DNA of 39,335 bases from Nostoc flagelliforme FACHB-838 (GTDB lineage: Bacteria; Cyanobacteriota; Cyanobacteriia; Cyanobacteriales; Nostocaceae), in assembly GCF_014698065.1 (NCBI RefSeq), contig NZ_JACJSI010000063.1:1-39335 (forward strand), written 5' to 3'. Shown here piece after piece: positions 15,181 through 23,679 of this stretch. A program made the translations under genes and the position numbers. Position 1 is the stretch's first letter; every line of letters starts with the position of its first letter. Under the pieces are notes generated by a model. The model saw only the letters and a list, made by a program, of their open reading frames with translations, was not told where the DNA came from and did not search any database.

Positions 15181-15565
15181 CGCCTTCTTCCTCTTCTTCC
15201 CAGTCGTCAGATTCAATGTCATCCGAGGCAATGTCTCGTCTACACTGATGCAGCAGTTCTAAAAGTTCTCTTAGCAGTTCTGGATCAGCAGGTAAAGTTC
15301 GCCCAATTTTTATGGCTGTGTTGGTTGCCTTGACAAGCTGGTTGAGGTTGTTCCCGATTTGTCCTAATTCCCAATATGTTTGCAAGCTAATTTTACTCAG
15401 TCGTTTTGGTAATGGACGCATCAACGCATTGCGCCTCATTAGTTCACTCGCTGACATCCCCGCGTCAAGTGATTTTATTCGCAGCAAGTCCAGTTCGATA
15501 TCACTTAATCTCACTGGAAAAATATGCTTTCGGACTAGAGCTTTAGACTGCTTGCGATTCGCCAT
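15161..15565 (-). CDS. mobC: MobC-type relaxosome accessory protein, 134 aa
   Basis: I chose ATG 15565 (MANRKQSKALVRKHIFPVRL), because the 37 extra residues of the longer frame are unlike the family. The N-terminal region (FPVRLSDIELDLLRIKSLDA) is ribbon-helix-helix-like; SASELMRRNALMRP and ELGQIGNNLNQLVKATN are hallmarks of MobC proteins, which bind near oriT and help the relaxase open the DNA. The C-terminal ~25 residues are strongly acidic (DDWEEEEEGDDWEAD). It sits immediately upstream of, and overlapping, the relaxase gene, the standard arrangement. The palindrome array at 15770-16139 lies directly upstream. Confidence 0.9.
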   Translation of the reverse strand: MANRKQSKALVRKHIFPVRLSDIELDLLRIKSLDAGMSASELMRRNALMRPLPKRLSKISLQTYWELGQIGNNLNQLVKATNTAIKIGRTLPADPELLRELLELLHQCRRDIASDDIESDDWEEEEEGDDWEAD

Positions 15566-15769
15566 AATTCGAGAAAATATCGAGACATTGCGAGGGGGGT
15601 TTTTCAAGGGGGGTTTCCCCACTTGAACCAGTCTGCCGTTCGAGCGGAGCGAGACAAAGCGTAAGCTTTGAGGCATCGGTGGCTTCTAGCCCATTTTTGG
15701 GGTGAGTGAGGTGTCAAATGCTACGGCTATACGGAGGGCGCAGCAGGAGGCTGAGGGCGAAAGTATAAA

Positions 15770-16139
15770 GGCATAGCCGTGCTGCTGTCCATCCTACAAC
15801 TTACAGAGGAGGATAGCAACGGCGTAGCAGGAATTTGAATCAAATCAAGCAGGAGATAAATTCTGGTTCGGCGTAGCCACTACAGAGTCGGTAAAAACGG
15901 CGTAGCCGCTATATTAAAATTCTCTGATTCAGCGTAGCTGCCACACAATATAATAGTCCGGCGTAGCCGCAATACGAAAAGATAATTCAGCGTAGCTGCT
16001 TTAAGTAAAATTCTCTGATTCAGCGTAGCTGTAATAGTCAGATTTTTTAGCATTAGCTTGAATAAGAAGACCAGCGAAGCTGCCACGCTAAAAAGTATAA
16101 GGCGTAGCCGTGATGCGAAGAGGTAATTCGGCGTAGCCG
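15770..16139. repeat. Array of ~11 short palindromes (CGGCGTAGCCG / CAGCGTAGCTG), ~29-bp spacing
   Basis: Units near 15770, 15820, 15869, 15898, 15930, 15959, 15988, 16021, 16072, 16100 and 16129. Most are CGGC-GTA-GCCG or CAGC-GTA-GCTG: when the second base changes from G to A, the paired base changes from C to T, so the dyad is preserved. Spacing is 28-33 bp for most steps and ~50 bp for three. Spacers are AT-rich and not alike. The array fills the divergent gap between mobC and the 16236 gene, where an oriT or operators would be expected. Similar short palindromes are widespread in Nostoc genomes (general knowledge). Confidence 0.8.
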
Positions 16140-16235
16140 CAATCGTCAATCTTTTTTAGCATTTTGAAAATAAATTGATACAAATTATTTCAAATAGCCG
16201 ATAATTATCAGTTAATCGGGATTCACGAGATAACC

Positions 16236-16664
16236 ATGAGTGAGCATCAGAATTCAGAAGTAATTACGAAAGAGAAGATTGATAAGGCCATCAATCTGCT
16301 GAAGGATCAGAAGCCAAAAGAACGAGAGGATATATCGGACAGAGAAGCCATCAGGAAAATGAGACGGTACATTGAGAAGCTGACCTCTAATAAGTACGGC
16401 TACAGTTACGATGAAGTATCGGAGATGCTGAAGGGTCTGGGGATTAATTTGACTGGTAGCAGAATCAAATATTTAATCGGTGAGTTGAAGAAAAGCAGTC
16501 GTCGCCGTGATCAGGCATCTGATAACGGCAGTAGTACGTCAGGTCAAGAGGCTACTGAAAATCAGAAAGAAGAAAAAGCCAGCAGTGAAGCTGAAGAAAC
16601 ACCTGTAAACAGTAAGAAGGGTAAGAGTAAAAAACAACTACTTGCAGCTGAGGCAGCAACATAG
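16236..16664 (+). CDS. Small helical DNA-binding-like protein with disordered Lys/Glu tail, 142 aa
   Basis: The N-terminal half (~8-90) is predicted helical, with YGYSYDEVSEMLKGLGINLT followed by GSRIKYLIGELKK. This resembles a helix-turn-helix in which a search helix precedes a basic recognition helix. The C-terminal half (~92-142) is low-complexity Ser/Glu/Lys and probably disordered. I do not recognise the family. It is transcribed away from mobC across the palindrome array, so it may regulate or belong to the mobilisation module; its first ATG follows GAGATAACC, a weak ribosome site. Confidence 0.7.
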   Translation: MSEHQNSEVITKEKIDKAINLLKDQKPKEREDISDREAIRKMRRYIEKLTSNKYGYSYDEVSEMLKGLGINLTGSRIKYLIGELKKSSRRRDQASDNGSSTSGQEATENQKEEKASSEAEETPVNSKKGKSKKQLLAAEAAT

Positions 16665-16727
16665 AAACAATGGCATTCTAGTTTTAGTCTTTGAACAGGT
16701 CAAGTTAGCCACATAATAGGAATCAAT

Positions 16728-17195
16728 ATGGGAGAAGCTAAAAGGCGCAAGAAGTCAGACCCTAATTGGGGTAAATCCGAAGCATTTAAAAAGTCAAACG
16801 CCAATTGGGGTAAATCCGAAGCATTTAAAAAGTCAGACCCCAATTGGGGTAAATCCGAAGCATTTAATCATCCCAACAAACCTAAAATCACCTATTTGAC
16901 TGAATCACATCCCGATTATCAAACCGCCTCTGACATTAAAAATGCTCACTACGCTGGCAAAACTCGTGTTTACCTTGTCCGCTTAGATTATGCCGATGGT
17001 GAGTATTTTATCGGCGCAGTCAACACATTCTTAGTCGGTACTGAAATTACAGTCAACGCCATCTGGACTTCCTACCCCAACAGCCAACACACAGGTCTAG
17101 AAATTCTAGACAGTATCCGTCGAGATATTGGTTTAAAAGCTAGAGACGAAATGTTTCAGTCCGATGCTGTTCTGATCGACTTTGAATCTGACTGA
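16728..17195 (+). CDS. Unknown protein with three 13-residue N-terminal repeats, 155 aa
   Basis: The start MGEAKRRKKSDPNWGK is a motif seen at the N-terminus of many small bacterial proteins of unknown role. The 13-residue unit KSDPNWGKSEAFK occurs three times (residues ~9-47), encoded by near-identical 39-bp DNA repeats at ~16755-16866, a sign of recent slippage. The remainder (~50-155) appears to be a globular alpha/beta domain with VYLVRLDYADGEYFIGAVNT and DSIRRDIG. No catalytic motif is evident. It follows the 16236 gene by 63 bp in the same direction. Confidence 0.75.
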   Translation: MGEAKRRKKSDPNWGKSEAFKKSNANWGKSEAFKKSDPNWGKSEAFNHPNKPKITYLTESHPDYQTASDIKNAHYAGKTRVYLVRLDYADGEYFIGAVNTFLVGTEITVNAIWTSYPNSQHTGLEILDSIRRDIGLKARDEMFQSDAVLIDFESD

Positions 17196-17248
17196 ACAAG
17201 TTAACCAGCTAGTCTAATTGCAATCTCCTACAGTGAGGCATAGCTCCT

Positions 17249-18016
17249 TCACACAAAAAATGTGGGAATAATGACGTGAATAACAATATCAGCAGTGATA
17301 TGAGCCAACATAGCTGCTAAAAGCCCTTGCTGCCAGTAAAGCCATCCAAAAATCAAACCGACGACACCATTTTGGAGTAACACCAGACTGACAACCGCTA
17401 ATGGTAATCCATTCGCCATCAATGCGAATTGAGGCAGATGTGCCGCTCCAAATAACAGAGCCGCAACAATATTAGCACTCCAAAATAATGCTGCACTTGG
17501 TTGCTCTTGTTTGAGTAACCAGCCCCCAAATCTTACCAAAGTAGTCATTATACCTAAGCGAAACCAAATTTCTTCATTGATACCCGCCCCAAAAGCAGCT
17601 AGCAACCCTGGTATAGAACCAGGTAATTCCACATCTCTGACACCAATTGGAAGAAACGTATAAAATGCTTTGTCACAGACAACAACAAAAGCTCCACATA
17701 AACTGCCAAAGGTAATCGCCAATAACACAGAAATTAACAAACCATCTTTAATCAGCAGCTTTCCTAAATTAGAAACTTCTAAGCCTTGCTTACCTCCTGA
17801 CCACAAACCCAGACTCACTAATGGTGCTGTCACAATCACTGTTAAGAGTCCTGCAATCACTAAAATTTCAGGTAATGAAACCGCTCGATGAGCAATCATT
17901 AAACCATAAAGAATAGTTGCACTCGAAGCTAATACTGAAACAACCAACAACAGCCCTAAAACTTTTAGAGGGAATTGTGAAGGATTCTGCACGGGTGAGT
18001 CCACACTAAATCTCAT
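17249..18016 (-). CDS. CPBP-family (CAAX/Abi-type) intramembrane metalloprotease, 255 aa
   Basis: An integral membrane protein with about seven hydrophobic segments. The CPBP motifs are complete: EEIWFR (E148, E149, R153), FGAAHLP (H193) and HITADIV (H239, D243), which in this family bind zinc and form the active site within the membrane. Family members process prenylated or other membrane proteins and are often linked to bacteriocin self-immunity. No bacteriocin gene is adjacent; the small peptide gene at 32.2 kb is 14 kb away. It ends convergent with the 16728 gene, with a 53-bp gap. Confidence 0.93.
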   Translation of the reverse strand: MRFSVDSPVQNPSQFPLKVLGLLLVVSVLASSATILYGLMIAHRAVSLPEILVIAGLLTVIVTAPLVSLGLWSGGKQGLEVSNLGKLLIKDGLLISVLLAITFGSLCGAFVVVCDKAFYTFLPIGVRDVELPGSIPGLLAAFGAGINEEIWFRLGIMTTLVRFGGWLLKQEQPSAALFWSANIVAALLFGAAHLPQFALMANGLPLAVVSLVLLQNGVVGLIFGWLYWQQGLLAAMLAHITADIVIHVIIPTFFV

Positions 18017-18173
18017 CAGGTATTTTCTCCATTCATCTGAAACTTTTACCCGATTTTACTAATTTCTCAATTATCAAAAATGGGACAGGTTTTCCTAATT
18101 GTAGAAAGCAGTAATCTTTATGCACTTATGCTGTACAAAGCTTTAGTGTGACGTTTCAAGGCATACTGAACGG

Positions 18174-18218
18174 GATGCTCACTCAATGATTAAGTACACA
18201 ATCAGGCAAGTGAGCATC
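18174..18218. terminator. Hairpin followed by TTTTATTA
   Basis: GATGCTCACT (18174-18183) pairs perfectly with AGTGAGCATC (18209-18218), and TTTTATTA follows on the plus strand. The loop is 25 bp, long for a Rho-independent terminator. It lies between the CPBP gene start and the rep fragment. It may instead be a small repeat. Confidence 0.4.
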
Positions 18219-18264
18219 TTTTATTACTGTGATGGTCAGTAGAAATGAAAACGGATAAATTTTA

Positions 18265-18385
18265 TCAGGTCACTGTCGGGTTAGTTACGGCTTGCATTGG
18301 GGCAAAGTCTGAGTAAACTTCAGTAGGTAAACAACGCAAGATAATCATCAGCAAGTCAGCCAAAACTTGAAAGTTGTCAAAATTA
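18265..18385 (-). pseudogene. Replication-gene 3'-end fragment, copy c
   Basis: Minus-strand translation gives QVLADLLMIILRCLPTEVYSD then about 14 residues and a stop at 18265. This matches the C-terminus of the Rep protein (ASLLMTFFRCLPTEVYS) and of fragment b (ADLLMIIFRCLPTEIYSD). Only ~35 codons remain; a stop lies in frame upstream. It is in the same orientation as the intact gene. Confidence 0.75.
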
Positions 18386-18457
18386 GAAACTCAACAAAAA
18401 GAATTTTAGTCTTGTTTGGTTATCGGTGTATTGCAATCGCATCTTGGAGTTGATTTT

Positions 18458-18928
18458 ATGAAAAATTTGGCTGACATCAGGCTTTTGACGACTGTTTTAT
18501 CTCTACAAGTAGCTTGTCTGCCAGTATTAGCGGTACCGTTGCCGGATCATGAAACCAAATTGTGTGCCGACAAACCTAATCAAGTACAATCTAATGCACA
18601 AAGCCATACACAACATTATATTTATATTGCTGTAATTGGAGAAGTCCAGCGTCCAGGAGGTTATTCTCTGCTGGCAACAGCACCACAGAGTCAGCAACGT
18701 CCAAAATCCTGTTCATCGGCTACTGTAACTAAAGCAATTCAGGCGGCAGGTGGAATTACCGAAAATGCTGATGTTCGTCGAGTTCAAATCCGCCGACAAG
18801 TATTTAATGAAACTAAACAAACTATTGATGTAAACTTGTACAAATATTTATCAGCAGAAGATTTAAGTCAAGATGTTAAATTGCAAGATGGTGACGCAGT
18901 TGTAGTACCGTTTGCACCGGGGCAATAG
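18458..18928 (+). CDS. SLBB-domain protein with signal peptide (polysaccharide-export-like), 156 aa
   Basis: ATG 18458 has GGAG 8 bases upstream and gives a good signal peptide (MKNLADIRLLTTVLSLQVAC), so I prefer it to the upstream GTG-type start at 18416. The mature part has the SLBB pattern: YIYIAVIGEVQRPGGYSL, then VTKAIQAAGGITENADVRRV, a strand QTIDVNLYKYL and the closing VKLQDGDAVVVP. SLBB domains bind polysaccharide in export and uptake proteins such as Wza. No other polysaccharide gene is nearby. It lies exactly between rep fragments c and b, so it is cargo in that arrangement. Confidence 0.85.
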   Translation: MKNLADIRLLTTVLSLQVACLPVLAVPLPDHETKLCADKPNQVQSNAQSHTQHYIYIAVIGEVQRPGGYSLLATAPQSQQRPKSCSSATVTKAIQAAGGITENADVRRVQIRRQVFNETKQTIDVNLYKYLSAEDLSQDVKLQDGDAVVVPFAPGQ

Positions 18929-18940
18929 CACGCTTGAATG

Positions 18941-19250
18941 GATTGGTCTGAGTAAATTTCAGTGGGCAGACAACGGAAAATAATCATCAGCAAGTCAGCC
19001 AAAACTATCGGCGTGCAGAAGTTAAAAACTTGCCGCAGTGCAGTCTTAGTAAAGATTGTGGCAACTTCAGCGACGTGTTCTAAGGCATCTTCTTCTGGTG
19101 ATGATTCTGATTCAGCAATCAACATCGGGAAGTATTTATGTGCTAACCACTTTTCATCGTCGTCTAAATCAGCCAAATTTTTATTACTACCGCTATTAAG
19201 ACTATCTAATAGCAGGAGTAATATTTTTTCAAACGTAGCCCAGCCCTAGA
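18941..19250 (-). pseudogene. Replication-gene 3'-end fragment, copy b
   Basis: Minus-strand translation matches the Rep C-terminus over ~100 residues: LLLLLDSLNSGSNKNLADLDDDEKW, YFPMLIAESES, then FRCLPTEIYS. DNA identity to 19840-20120 is very high around the serine/asparagine stretch. An in-frame TAG lies just upstream of the first matching residues, so this is a dead fragment. It is in the same orientation as the intact rep gene. The frame continues past the homology into the SLBB gene's 3' end on the other strand and stops at 18868. Confidence 0.85.
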
Positions 19251-19288
19251 AGCATTACAATTCTCAAAGCTTTAGTTTAATTAGACTG

Positions 19289-19585
19289 ATGACGTTCACC
19301 TATTCTCTATACCCAGACAATTGGTCAGAACTTGCCACTGCAATTAAGCAACAAGCCCAGTGGCGTTGTCAAAAATGTGGATTACAGTGCATTCCCCCTG
19401 GTGACAAAACATCACATCTAACACGCTCAAAACGCAGGGTGTACACCCTACAGGTTCATCATTGGGACAGAAATCCAGCAAATAACCACAGCGGCAACCT
19501 TATAGCTCTTTGCAGTGCTTGTCATCTTTTATACCATAGAGGTGGGAAATCAAATGTTTCACCGGGGCAGCTATCTTTGTGGTAA
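19289..19585 (+). CDS. HNH endonuclease-like protein, 98 aa
   Basis: Two zinc knuckles, CQKC (residues ~28-31) and CSACH (~75-79), flank the HNH core VHHWDRNPANNHSGNLIALC. His, Asn and His are all present, so a metal-dependent nuclease active site is likely. At 98 residues it is nearly a bare HNH domain, as in many stand-alone cyanobacterial proteins. It is followed 6 bp later by the 80-residue gene. Both are inserted between rep fragment b and the intact rep gene. Confidence 0.88.
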   Translation: MTFTYSLYPDNWSELATAIKQQAQWRCQKCGLQCIPPGDKTSHLTRSKRRVYTLQVHHWDRNPANNHSGNLIALCSACHLLYHRGGKSNVSPGQLSLW

Positions 19586-19591
19586 ATAAGT

Positions 19592-19834
19592 ATGGATGAT
19601 GATACTCAAGAACTAATCGCAATTCAGCAAGAACTCTCAGGAATCAGCTCACGCCTGAGAAAGATTTTTCCGTCAACTCATCCCCAATTTGACAGCGTGT
19701 TTGAAGACGTGGGTGCAGCTGGATATTACATTCGGGAAGCTGGTTATCGTCTAGAATCAGTTCTTATGACTATTCAAGGTGATAGCGCAGGTTCTACGAG
19801 TGATGCAGAGAGTCCAGAAACTGAAATTGAATAA
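19592..19834 (+). CDS. Small acidic protein of unknown function, 80 aa
   Basis: Begins MDDDTQELIAIQQELSGISS and continues with a helical segment containing FDSVFEDVGAAGYYIREAG. The last 15 residues are acidic and probably disordered. It is too short for a confident family. Tight coupling to the HNH gene (6-bp gap) suggests a partner or immunity-like protein. Its last 61 bp overlap, in antisense, the end of the rep reading frame. Confidence 0.65.
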   Translation: MDDDTQELIAIQQELSGISSRLRKIFPSTHPQFDSVFEDVGAAGYYIREAGYRLESVLMTIQGDSAGSTSDAESPETEIE

Positions 19835-22800
19835 ACTTCGGTGGGCAGACAACGAAAGAAAGTCATCAGCAGTGAAGCCCTAACAGCCGGGCTACATCTG
19901 TGTAAAACTCGCCGCATCGCCCTAGTATCAAAAACTTCGGCAACTTCCGCCACCCCCTCTAACAGGTGATCTGGTAATGACTCCGATTCAGCAATCAACA
20001 TCGGGAAGTATGTACGCGCTAGCCACTTTTCATCGTCGTCTAAGTCAGCCAAATTTTTATTACTACCGCTATTAAGACTATCTAATAGCAAGAGTAATAA
20101 TTTTTTAAAGTGCTGCCAGCCCCCCCATCTCTGGGTAAATCGGCTCACCCAAGTTTGGGAGATTTCAGCAATTTTGGCGATCGCCGGTTGAGTAATTTTC
20201 TGTTTTGACTGCCAAAGCTGCGTTAATGCGTTGACAATGGCGTGTCCTGTTTGCTCACTGGCGTTACCCGCTTCTGGGCAGAGTTGGAAAGCATCAACGC
20301 TTTCTAATTTCACTCCTGGTAATTCACGATCAAGGAAACCCAAATCATAGTCAGCGCAGAAATAGAATGTTAGCTCCACATTGGAGCGACGATGAGCGCG
20401 TAATCGCCCAATCTCTTGGATGATTTCTGCACGTATCAGGTCTGTGAGATACTTTTGGAAAGTGCTGTTTTTATCTTCCAGATTGACCCTTTCACCAGTC
20501 ATCACTTGATATTGTGCGGCTAAAACACCGATGTTTTGGTAGGGAATGCCAAAAGAAGCGATCGCATCACACTCACTAAAGCGATTAACACCACGCCCAT
20601 CGACAAAGTGACCGTATTCTGTGCGGCTAAGGGCTTGGGTTGCAATCTGTTTCCAATCGATAATGCCAAGGGTGGGGCAGAGTTTTTTCAAGGTTTCTTT
20701 GAGAGCATTAACACGAGCGCTAAGTGGAAGAGAGCGATTTTTGGGCAGTTTACCCAGCCCAGTGACGTTGACGACTTTTAAATTGCCGTAGTCTGGGCGT
20801 TGTTGCTCAATGACTAACACGGGGTCACTGATGCCCAGTTTCAATTTCAATTGCTGGGATTTGAATGTGGCATCAAGATAAATATTAAAGTTCGCTGATT
20901 TAGCCAATTCAGTATGTTTGGGGTTTCGGCGGTAAATGCTGAGTACACCCCATTGAGATTGGAAACTACCGTCACCCTTCCAAGCTTCGAGAAAGTCAGG
21001 CAACCAGTAATTAGGCAAGTCAAGAAACTCCCTGCCTGCCGTTCGTGCGCTGTCTTTAACTACCTTTTTGGCAGCATAACGAGCGGCAGAACTTTTTTTG
21101 AGTTGTTTATCTTGGGTAATATCAATTGAGTCCAAGTCTTCTAAGAAAGTTAAATCAGGTTCTGAGGCTTGACCAATGGCTTCGATATCTAAGCCTGTGG
21201 GGAAAGGGGGCAGCAGCGCACGGATGCTGGCATCATCAAACCCGTAGCGGTCAGTGGGTTTAATTTGCTGAGTAAGCAGTTGGTGTAAAACTAAGAGTGC
21301 AGGTTGCAGCTGTGATAGAAGATTTGGTTCTAACAGTAGCAGCTTGCCGACAGTAGTTTCAAAATCGCCTCGGTTCACATCAACCGAACGCACGGGCTTG
21401 ATGAGTGTGCCTGCTTCTTCCCATAAACGCCCAACAGTGAAAGTTTGGTCAGCAGCATTAGTTAAGGTAACTGGTGTAGAGTCTGGGTGCGCTCTGAGTT
21501 CGGAGTAATTTTGAATAACTGTGCGCTTTTGAAAGCGGAAGCCAAAACCGTCACCACTGGAGAAACGGCACTGATTTTTAAGGGAACAACCGCCACAGAT
21601 GGGACTAATACCGCTCTCTTCAAAATCAAGGCTGCTAAAATTCTTGTTACGAAATGCGTTAAATAAGTAAGTTCTGTGACAATTACCATCAGTGTCAGCA
21701 GTCTCACCCGCTTTAGCCCACAGTTTAAAATCCTCACCAGTAGGAGTTTTGCGCGTAGGATCTAGTTTAAAGCCGTTGTGACGCACTGGTAAGTCAACAA
21801 AATTCGTCTCAATGGGCAGTGTAGATGGGTTTCTGTGGTTGGCATCCTGGTAAATTAGTTTATCAACGCCAAATAGGGCCGCCGTCAGTTGCCCCGCGTT
21901 GTAAGACTTACCTAGTCCGGGATGGGAATTATCTAAAATTTGCGTCCAGCCCTTAGAAACAGCTTCCACCCAAGCAGCAATATGTTCCTCTGGCTGGCAG
22001 GAGATAGAGATATTGCCTGTAACTTCAGTTATGTACGGGATATTGCCGGGCTTGTAAATAATTACATTGGGCGAAGGCGTGTCAATTTCGGGTAAGGGCA
22101 ATGGTTGTGGTGGGGCTTTAAATCCTTTAAATATCGAGGAAAATGGAGCGAGCGCTTGCTTCAATAAATTTTGGAAGCTGCTCAAGTCCTCTCTAACTCG
22201 CGCAAGTTCCCATTGCTCACGGCTAATTACTCCTTGGTCGCGTTCGTTATATTCGTACTGCCGCTTAGGAAACCGAAAGCCATACTGTTTGGCAATGTGA
22301 AACAGTGTACCGATTGAGATTCCCCCACGTCTAAAACTGCGAATCTTAGCGCGAATGTTCCAAGTTGAACCTTTGATACTGGGCGACCACTTTTCAGCGA
22401 TGATTTCGGCATCCGTTGCCCCATAATGGTTAACCAGTGCCATCAACACCTGACGGCATTCGTCGTAGTTACCGCTTCCTGGGGTACGTGGTGGGATGAA
22501 TGAAAGCGCGTTCTGGATTAGCTGGTCAATGTCCCAGCCTTCAGTGACGGAAATCTCACGCCACTCTTTACGCCGTGACTCAATTTCCTGAATTCGTAGC
22601 TGATACTCAATACGTTCCTGTTGCGCGATCGCTACAGCTTCCTGAATCCATTCTGCTGGTAAAGTGGCTTCAGGGTTGACTAGCGGGAATTCTGCCTCTG
22701 TGCTGCCGTAGAAAACACGACTTGCATCCTTACAAGCTGGATCATGCGGTAACTGCTGCATCAGCTTACGGGTACAAGCTTCTACAGTATCAGCACCTTC

Positions 22801-23313
22801 AACATATTGCGGTAAAGGGAAAATCAACCGGAATTTATGCCAGTCTGGTTTATGACTGGCAGTGGTGTACATTAAAGCGCAGTGCTTTTGAATGAAGGAA
22901 TGGGCTAGGGCTTCTGAGATGGTTAGTTGCGGATCGTAAACCTTGATGGAATTGCCGTTTTCATCCTTAATTGGCTTGCCATCCTCATCACGGGCAACAT
23001 CAGAATTATCGATGTCGAGTAGTAGCCACTGAGAACCGATGACATTAGCCTTACTGCGCCATTTCCCGGCTAACAATCCGGCACAGATGGCGTGACCTGC
23101 TTTAATGTGGTGCTGGACATCGGCTAGAGTGCCTTCTGTATCTTGAAAGTTGGCGGCAAGTTTCTTAAAGTCCCAGTCTTTATTTCTGCCTGTGGCGTTA
23201 TACGCAAACTTGATTTTATTACTAGGTATGACTGGGGGTAAAAACGCGCTATCGTAAATAGATTTTTTCCCTGATAGCGCCGTTCTTCTGCTCTCAACTA
23301 CGGGGTTTGTCAT
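19774..23313 (-). CDS. Plasmid replication protein, cyanobacterial CyRepA1-like, 1179 aa
   Basis: A very large Rep. The N-terminal ~220 residues look like an archaeo-eukaryotic-type primase: LLLDIDNS (97-104, acidic pair), FRLIFPLP (161-168) and DASRVFYG (196-203). A helical PriCT-like region (~265-345) follows. A P-loop helicase domain has HPGLGKS (464-470), a cysteine cluster CGGC...C (573, 576, 582) that may bind zinc or iron-sulfur, and a late motif QEIGRLRAHRR with FYFCADYDLG. A primase-helicase Rep of this size fits the CyRepA1 family (recognised from memory). The start lies 265 bp from three 22-bp iterons. Two truncated copies of its 3' end lie downstream. Confidence 0.88.
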   Translation of the reverse strand: MTNPVVESRRTALSGKKSIYDSAFLPPVIPSNKIKFAYNATGRNKDWDFKKLAANFQDTEGTLADVQHHIKAGHAICAGLLAGKWRSKANVIGSQWLLLDIDNSDVARDEDGKPIKDENGNSIKVYDPQLTISEALAHSFIQKHCALMYTTASHKPDWHKFRLIFPLPQYVEGADTVEACTRKLMQQLPHDPACKDASRVFYGSTEAEFPLVNPEATLPAEWIQEAVAIAQQERIEYQLRIQEIESRRKEWREISVTEGWDIDQLIQNALSFIPPRTPGSGNYDECRQVLMALVNHYGATDAEIIAEKWSPSIKGSTWNIRAKIRSFRRGGISIGTLFHIAKQYGFRFPKRQYEYNERDQGVISREQWELARVREDLSSFQNLLKQALAPFSSIFKGFKAPPQPLPLPEIDTPSPNVIIYKPGNIPYITEVTGNISISCQPEEHIAAWVEAVSKGWTQILDNSHPGLGKSYNAGQLTAALFGVDKLIYQDANHRNPSTLPIETNFVDLPVRHNGFKLDPTRKTPTGEDFKLWAKAGETADTDGNCHRTYLFNAFRNKNFSSLDFEESGISPICGGCSLKNQCRFSSGDGFGFRFQKRTVIQNYSELRAHPDSTPVTLTNAADQTFTVGRLWEEAGTLIKPVRSVDVNRGDFETTVGKLLLLEPNLLSQLQPALLVLHQLLTQQIKPTDRYGFDDASIRALLPPFPTGLDIEAIGQASEPDLTFLEDLDSIDITQDKQLKKSSAARYAAKKVVKDSARTAGREFLDLPNYWLPDFLEAWKGDGSFQSQWGVLSIYRRNPKHTELAKSANFNIYLDATFKSQQLKLKLGISDPVLVIEQQRPDYGNLKVVNVTGLGKLPKNRSLPLSARVNALKETLKKLCPTLGIIDWKQIATQALSRTEYGHFVDGRGVNRFSECDAIASFGIPYQNIGVLAAQYQVMTGERVNLEDKNSTFQKYLTDLIRAEIIQEIGRLRAHRRSNVELTFYFCADYDLGFLDRELPGVKLESVDAFQLCPEAGNASEQTGHAIVNALTQLWQSKQKITQPAIAKIAEISQTWVSRFTQRWGGWQHFKKLLLLLLDSLNSGSNKNLADLDDDEKWLARTYFPMLIAESESLPDHLLEGVAEVAEVFDTRAMRRVLHRCSPAVRASLLMTFFRCLPTEVYSISVSGLSASLVEPALSP

Positions 23314-23578
23314 TTATTAGTCACTCCTTCTAGGAAACCGCCGCTTATCAGCCATTACCCCCTCTGTTGGTACACGCCAGGGTGCTTATTGTGGGAAGTA
23401 AGGTTTGACGGCAGCTTAAGGTTTTCAGTAGCCAAAAAAGTTTTTGACATTTTTGGACATCAGGAAATAATGCCAGATTGGCCAAAACCACTAGGCAAAA
23501 CTGATCTAATTAATCTAATTAATCAGGGCTGTTTTAAGAGGCTACAACCCTTATGCAGCAAGGATTTCAAAAATGGAT

Positions 23579-23644
23579 TGTCCGGGGATTCTAGAGTTTT
23601 TGTCCGGGGATTCTAGAGTTTTTGTCCGGGGATTCTAGAGCCTT
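23579..23644 (+). other. Three 22-bp iterons: probable plasmid replication origin (oriV)
   Basis: TGTCCGGGGATTCTAGAG plus TTTT occurs at 23579-23600 and 23601-23622, and with CCTT at 23623-23644. The 22-bp period equals about two helical turns. Each unit contains the TCTAGA palindrome; a partial copy (AAATCTAGAG) recurs near 23768. Directly to the right, 23680-23715 is a run of A/T suited to strand opening. The array lies in the 473-bp gap between rep and the XRE-tailed gene, the expected place for a Rep-controlled origin. Confidence 0.75.
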
Positions 23645-23679
23645 TGTTTTAAGAATCAAAGCCTTACAGGGCAAAGCTT

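Noticed and set aside
15880..16149. 89-codon minus-strand frame across the palindrome array, and possible CRISPR array
   Set aside because: The frame is built from the palindromes and AT-rich spacers and looks random. For CRISPR, the shared unit is only 11 bp, spacing varies and no cas gene is present.
23389..23616. 75-codon plus-strand frame in the rep upstream gap
   Set aside because: It runs into the iterons and lacks conserved features; the region is better explained as the origin.
23579..23644. CRISPR array
   Set aside because: The three 22-bp units are directly adjacent with no spacers; they fit iterons.
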